DNA of 64,000 nucleotides from Petaurus breviceps papuanus (Eukaryota > Chordata > Mammalia > Diprotodontia > Petauridae): the NCBI GenBank assembly GCA_028583685.1, contig JAMXIF010000003.1, positions 71,551,925 to 71,615,924 of the forward strand. The letters run 5' to 3'. The notes under the pieces were generated by a model. That model ran no database searches. It was not told where the DNA came from and saw only the letters and a program-made list of their open reading frames with translations. Shown piece after piece: positions 53,901 to 59,900 of the stretch. Position 1 is the stretch's first letter, and every line of letters begins with the position of its first letter. Made by a program: the position numbers and the translations under genes.

Positions 53901-56900
53901 TGTGAGTTTAGAATGACATGATTACATAAACCTCTTTGCAAGCTGATCTCTCATCACTGTTTATCTTTGCCTTGTATCTACAATATACTAGGAATAGGTG
54001 ACAGCTACATAATCCATTAAAGTTTGTACTTTATTCACACTAATTCATATAAACCTAACAATTCTGTGAGGTGGGTACTATCACTATCATCCCTATTTGC
54101 GAATGGTAAAACCGAGGATCAAGAATATTAAATGACAGATTTTGGCAGTCTTATCTATTATAGTTGAACCTGACACTGTATTATATTAAAAGTCTACATC
54201 ATACTATTTTGTTATGGTCAGGTGTTTTCAATGTGACATTACATGGATGTCCTCTAAGGCTAGTGAAATGAGCAAGATTTGCAATAACTTGCCCTTTCAA
54301 GGAAAGTCCCCCACAAATGGCAAAGCACAGATGGGGTGCCTTTGTTATAGGACAGCAATTGCTTCATGGGTCCTGAGTAATCTAAGGTCATTTTTCCCTT
54401 ACACTGAAAAGCTATTCTTACCATTGTTCATTTCCTTCTACATGGATAGCAGTCATCTTTCTTTCACCCTATCCCTTTTTGCTTCTCTCATAGCTGATCA
54501 CTGACCCCCATCACAGTTTCTATTACTTTTTTCCTTTTCTCTCATTTCATTTCTCCATTCCTTTCACTGTTGCTTACCCTGTAATTCTAAGACTTTCATA
54601 CCACTAAGGACTGGGATTTTAGAACCTTTGCATATCCTTTGGTTTTTCAAACTCACCAATTACATTCAATAATGTATAATTTCTGAGCTATAAGATCACA
54701 AAATTAGAGCTCGAAGAGGTAATCTAGTTCAAACTCTTCATTTTAATCACGAGGATACTGAGGCCACAAGGGTTTAAATAACTACTGTGTAGAATGAATT
54801 TTTCTTGTTCTCATATACCTAACAGAGCCAAGATTCAAAATGAGGTCTATTGCTCCCAAATCCAGTGGTCTTGTCCCTATACCAAGCTATCTTGAGTCAT
54901 TTTGTAAATGATCACTGCTCTGAGGTTCTCCCTTATTCTTTTAAACTTCAAGATTTAAAACCGTTCCAAATGGGTGAGGTACAGTTTATAATATGTGTGT
55001 TTGTGTATGTGTATTAGTATACAGTTGGGAAATCAAGTTCAGAATAAAAAAAAGTTGTTTTTATATCTAACAAATCAAACTGCTTTCTATGTATCACAAC
55101 CAAGATATCAGTATAAATATGTCCATGTGGTTAGTTCTATATACACTGTTATTCTGTAAATCAAAAATGCAATAAATCCCCAACCCCTCTTTATCATGAG
55201 GTATTCTGTATCTCCAGAGTAAGGTTCTATTAGAACACTGCAATCTCCAGGTTGTTCTGTGGTCAAATTAGTTTAGGAAATATTGCTTTTAACAATACTT
55301 AATGACAAAAAAATAAGAACAATCAAAGTCAGGAATCCCAATTAACATAACCTTTATAAGATAATCACAAAATAATAAATTTTAATTCATACCATGTTGT
55401 ATCTGCAGTGCTTCTTTCAGGACAAACTCAATGTTCTCTTCTATTTCATTTTCAACATTCTGGTGTTCTAAAAGTTTTTTAAGTTAAAAAAACTTAAAAA
55501 TATAAACACTTCAAACCTTGTACAACATTCATCATGAAATTAATTTATATAAATTTTAAATCTTCAGGCAATGAAGTATATTAATTTAACATTAGTTTAA
55601 TGCGTATTTTTTTTCTCTAAGAGGCATTGTGGGGCAAATAATAGAGTCAGACTCAGAGTCAAAAAGTCCTTGGTGTTCAAGGTCCACTTCTGACACATAC
55701 GAGTCTGTGAAAGTGACTGAACCTCTCAGTGTCCTAATTACAGAACAGCATCTGCACTGAGAGAAAATGTTTCTTCACCAGGAGCTGCTTATATCAATAA
55801 AGTCACAAATTTGGGCAAAAATAGGTAGAGAGAAAGACAAATAGGCAGGCAGGGAGGCAAAGAAAACAAAACAGATATTTAGAGCAAAAAAGATCTGCTA
55901 ATTTGATAAAACTGGTATGATGCTATCAGAAGAAATAAATTTTCAAGACTTCTTTGTGACTTCTAAAAAATTAATTAAAGCTTCCTTTATTCCTGCCTAT
56001 TTTAATTTGGGAAGTCTTACTCAATTTAACTTATAATTATAACCCAAAATTCCACCCTGTCATTTTATTAGCTAGTAAAGACTATAGACAGATTCATAAT
56101 GTTTAAACAAAATATTTTCTTCGAATTTCTTTTAATGACTACTCAATTATCAGATTCTATATTAGCAGGCTTGAATTAGAATCAAATACATCACCAAATA
56201 AAAATAACCCACTTATGAAAAAAGATAATTTCCAACAGTATATTAATAAGATGAGCGTCTGTCTACCTTATAGTATATAAGTATTTAGCAAAAGGAAAAA
56301 TTCCAGGTTCTACTTGAAATAAATGGTCCAGGAAGGAAAAAGATGAAAATAATAACTTACAAGCCAAAGTATGCAAAACAAGGTCTTTTTAGAAGGAACA
56401 ACTAAGTCCTAGACTCACTTGGGAACCACAGCAGAGGGGAAGCTCTCCATAATTTTTTTTTTTCCCTGAACTATGTCGAACAGCTACAAATGGTCAATGA
56501 GAAGTCAAAAAAAGTAAAAGGGGTTGTCTTATTGAAGAACTTTGAAGTGCTGGGACACCAAGAATACCAAGGCAGAGACACCTGGAATAAATTCAACATG
56601 CTTTAGCAAAAGTGGGCAAGGGTCCTTAGGGAACCTGAGAAAGAGTGAGAATTGTGCTAGGGTTTTATATAGAAAAGGGACAAGAGAAAGGATGCCAAGG
56701 ATTCTAATTGGGTAATCTAGGGGTACAGGTGTCTTCTGGGTGCAGGAGCTTATGATCTATGAATGGGACAGTGCAAGGAGTCTACAGAGATAACTTTGTT
56801 GATACCAGACATTGAGGGAGTTGTCAGAGGCCTGAACCTTGAGGATCTGGCACAAGGGAGAGTCCTTGGACCAACCAAGGACAAAAATACTTGGACCAGG

Positions 56901-59900
56901 CACCCCTGTGTCTGTTCTGATAAGAAAATGTGTTCTGCAACAAGAGAAAATTTTCTCACAGGGCTGGGGCCTACTGAGAAATCAGGAGGCTTCCAGAGAC
57001 ATGGTCTTAGGGCTGGAGCCCAAGCACCTCATCATTATCACCTATTGAGATGATCAAAGTAAGATGTGTCTAAGGTTAATAACCTAACTCATTATATTTA
57101 TTTCTCCCAAAGATACCATAATTTACCCACTGACCTGTGTTTAAAGCCTTGATTTACCTCTACAGCAGCACCAATATAGTAATGTCAGCCTAATAATAAT
57201 ACAATATAAAATAATATATATAATAAAATAATATAAAATAATGCCTAAAGGTTTACAAAGTACTTTACAAATTTTATCTCATTTTATCCTCACAATGACC
57301 ATGCTATTATTATCCCCATTCTACAGATGAGGAAACCGAAGCAGACAGGTTAAGTTACTTGCCTAATGTCACACAGCTAGAAAGCATCTGAGGATTTGAA
57401 CTCAGGTCTTTCTGACTCCAAGCCTAGCATTCTATCCAATAAGCCATCTAGCTGCCTAATCAAGCTGCCTAGTCTTGACAATTCAACATCTCTAATATCT
57501 TTTATGACATCTTTCTACATCCTGTTTGCCCACTGCCACTTAACCTGAAACAGAATCCCATTACTACTGAAATTACAGGAATAGCCCCATTCATTTTCAG
57601 GCTAGCCTCTAACACTTCATCCATTCACAATGTTACTGGATTCACTATCCTTAAGATTAAATCTAATCATATTACTATTCTGTTGGAACATTGAGAGCAC
57701 ATCTTTGCTTCCTGAATCAATTCCCTAGTTTTCATGCCCTTCTGTCTGCTTACCCTAGCTATCTACTACTCTTCTCAGTTTCTCCCACTACTCCAGGTAA
57801 TTTATTCTCTGGTCAAGCTAAAAAACTACTTGCTATGCCTTAGAAGTGTGGCATCCATTCCCAACTCTGAAACATCTGTTGGGGTTCTGTCTCTAAAGGC
57901 AAAGCAGTCAATAAACTCTGAAAATGTTTTAATAATAATCTTATTTTACAAACAGTACCAAGACTGGGGGAAGGGTACAGGTTGAGAAGGGGGTTTCAAT
58001 GCCAGATGATTTTATATCTGACCTTAGAAGTCAGTGATAGGGAAACACTGGAGTTTATTTAGTAGAAGTAAGGGGGGGAGGTGGGGGAGAGGAACATAAT
58101 GTGCTTTAGGAAGATTACTAACAGCTGAGTAGAGGATAGATTCAAGTGGCAAGCAAAACAAACATGCAGGCTCTTACAATAGTGTAGGTTTGAGGCAACA
58201 AGGGCTAGGGATGGCAAAGTCAGAAAGAGCAGGGGGAATGTGTATTAGATGTTAACAAAGGTAACATCAATAGGACTCATTAACATATTGACAAAGGAGT
58301 AGTTAGTATTTCTTTATCTCCTTAAGGAATGAGATCAGCTAGCTAGCCTCAAGGAGTTTAAAGTTACCAGATTCAAATTCCAGACTGGTGATTTTGATTT
58401 GTTTTGCTTGGCCGAAAGATGGAATTTGCTGGGCCCAAGGATGGAATCTGCTTGGCCCAAAGGTAAACTAAGGCTTCAGGCAAGAAAAATTTGGAGTGAT
58501 CCAAAAGCAGAAGGGCTGCCTCAGCAGGTTCTTACACTAAAATCTCAGGATTCTGAGATTCATTTGTTATATCATTCTCTACACCTAAATATTCCTCCAC
58601 AACTCCAACTAGGGAAATTATTCCCATCATTTAATATCCAGCTCATCTGGTACCTTCTTCTTGAGTCCCATTCTAATGCCAAGTTAGAAATGATTTTTTG
58701 CTCTCTCAATTCTCAAATAGCATGATCAAAAAATATCTGTTAGAAAGAATGGCAAAAGAACAAGAATCTCTCCTATAACATGTTTTTCTATCAAAAGAAA
58801 GTTATGTCCCCTTCCACACTAATAACTCAAATTGTTGGGGAAAGTTGTGATATCAAACCTAAATCTATCAGTAAATAATGTGTAGTGCCTAAAACTACCA
58901 GTGGGAGAGACAACCAAATTTCTTAATGATTACTTCTTAAAACGTTTTAGTCATTTCTCAGTCTGCAGGCTTATCATAGTATAACTTCTTTTTGTACAGG
59001 CCTGTGATTTCACTTGTGGAGGAAACCATCAGTAAGTAATGAATTAAAAAAAAAAACATATTAAGTACCTCATATGTGTGAAGCTTTGACAATACAAATT
59101 TTAGAATTGGGAAGGAAGGGATTAGGCATTGGCAGAAAAGTTAAGAGAGACAAGCTCCCTGTGAGGCATAGGGAGCCAAAGGGAGAATGTGAGGAAAGAA
59201 CTTGAGTACCTCCTGTGCAATGGTAGCTATCTTTGATAAGGTTCTGGGTATCTCATGAAGTCTAAATAGCAGGGACAGTCAGGAGGTAGAGCATGTGAGT
59301 GCCTCTACTGTCCTCACAGGGGCTCTTAATTGTAGTGTCATAAACCCCTCTGGAAGGCCACTGAAGTCTATGGACCTTTTCTCAGAAAAATGTATAAAAT
59401 ATGTAGGTATTTAAGGGAAACCAAATACATTAAAATGAGTATCAAAATATTTTTAAAAAAACCAATTCAGAGATCCTGGTCTAGGAACCCCAAATCAATA
59501 AAAATACAAATAAGCACCTGTTTTCCAATTTATACTCTTGGGATACTGAAAGATTAAGAGGCTTGCCCAGGGATTACATGGACAGTTAGGTCAGTGGCAG
59601 GACATGAAATTAGATTTTCCTCACTCAGAGATGAACTCTTCATCTTTTTATCATTTTGCTTTCTCACAAAAAATATAATTTATGTATATTTTGAAACTTT
59701 GATGTCTTTACATGTAACTGGAAAATACTATTAAATAATTAAAACATAATAAAATAATAAATATAAAAAATAAAATTGAATACTTAAAAATCTTAAAATA
59801 CTTTTAAAAATAATTTTGGGAAAAGAATTAAGGCAAGAGAATCATTTTGAATTTTAAGGACTTATGGTGGCATAATATAGTAAAACTTTCACTGGGCTAA

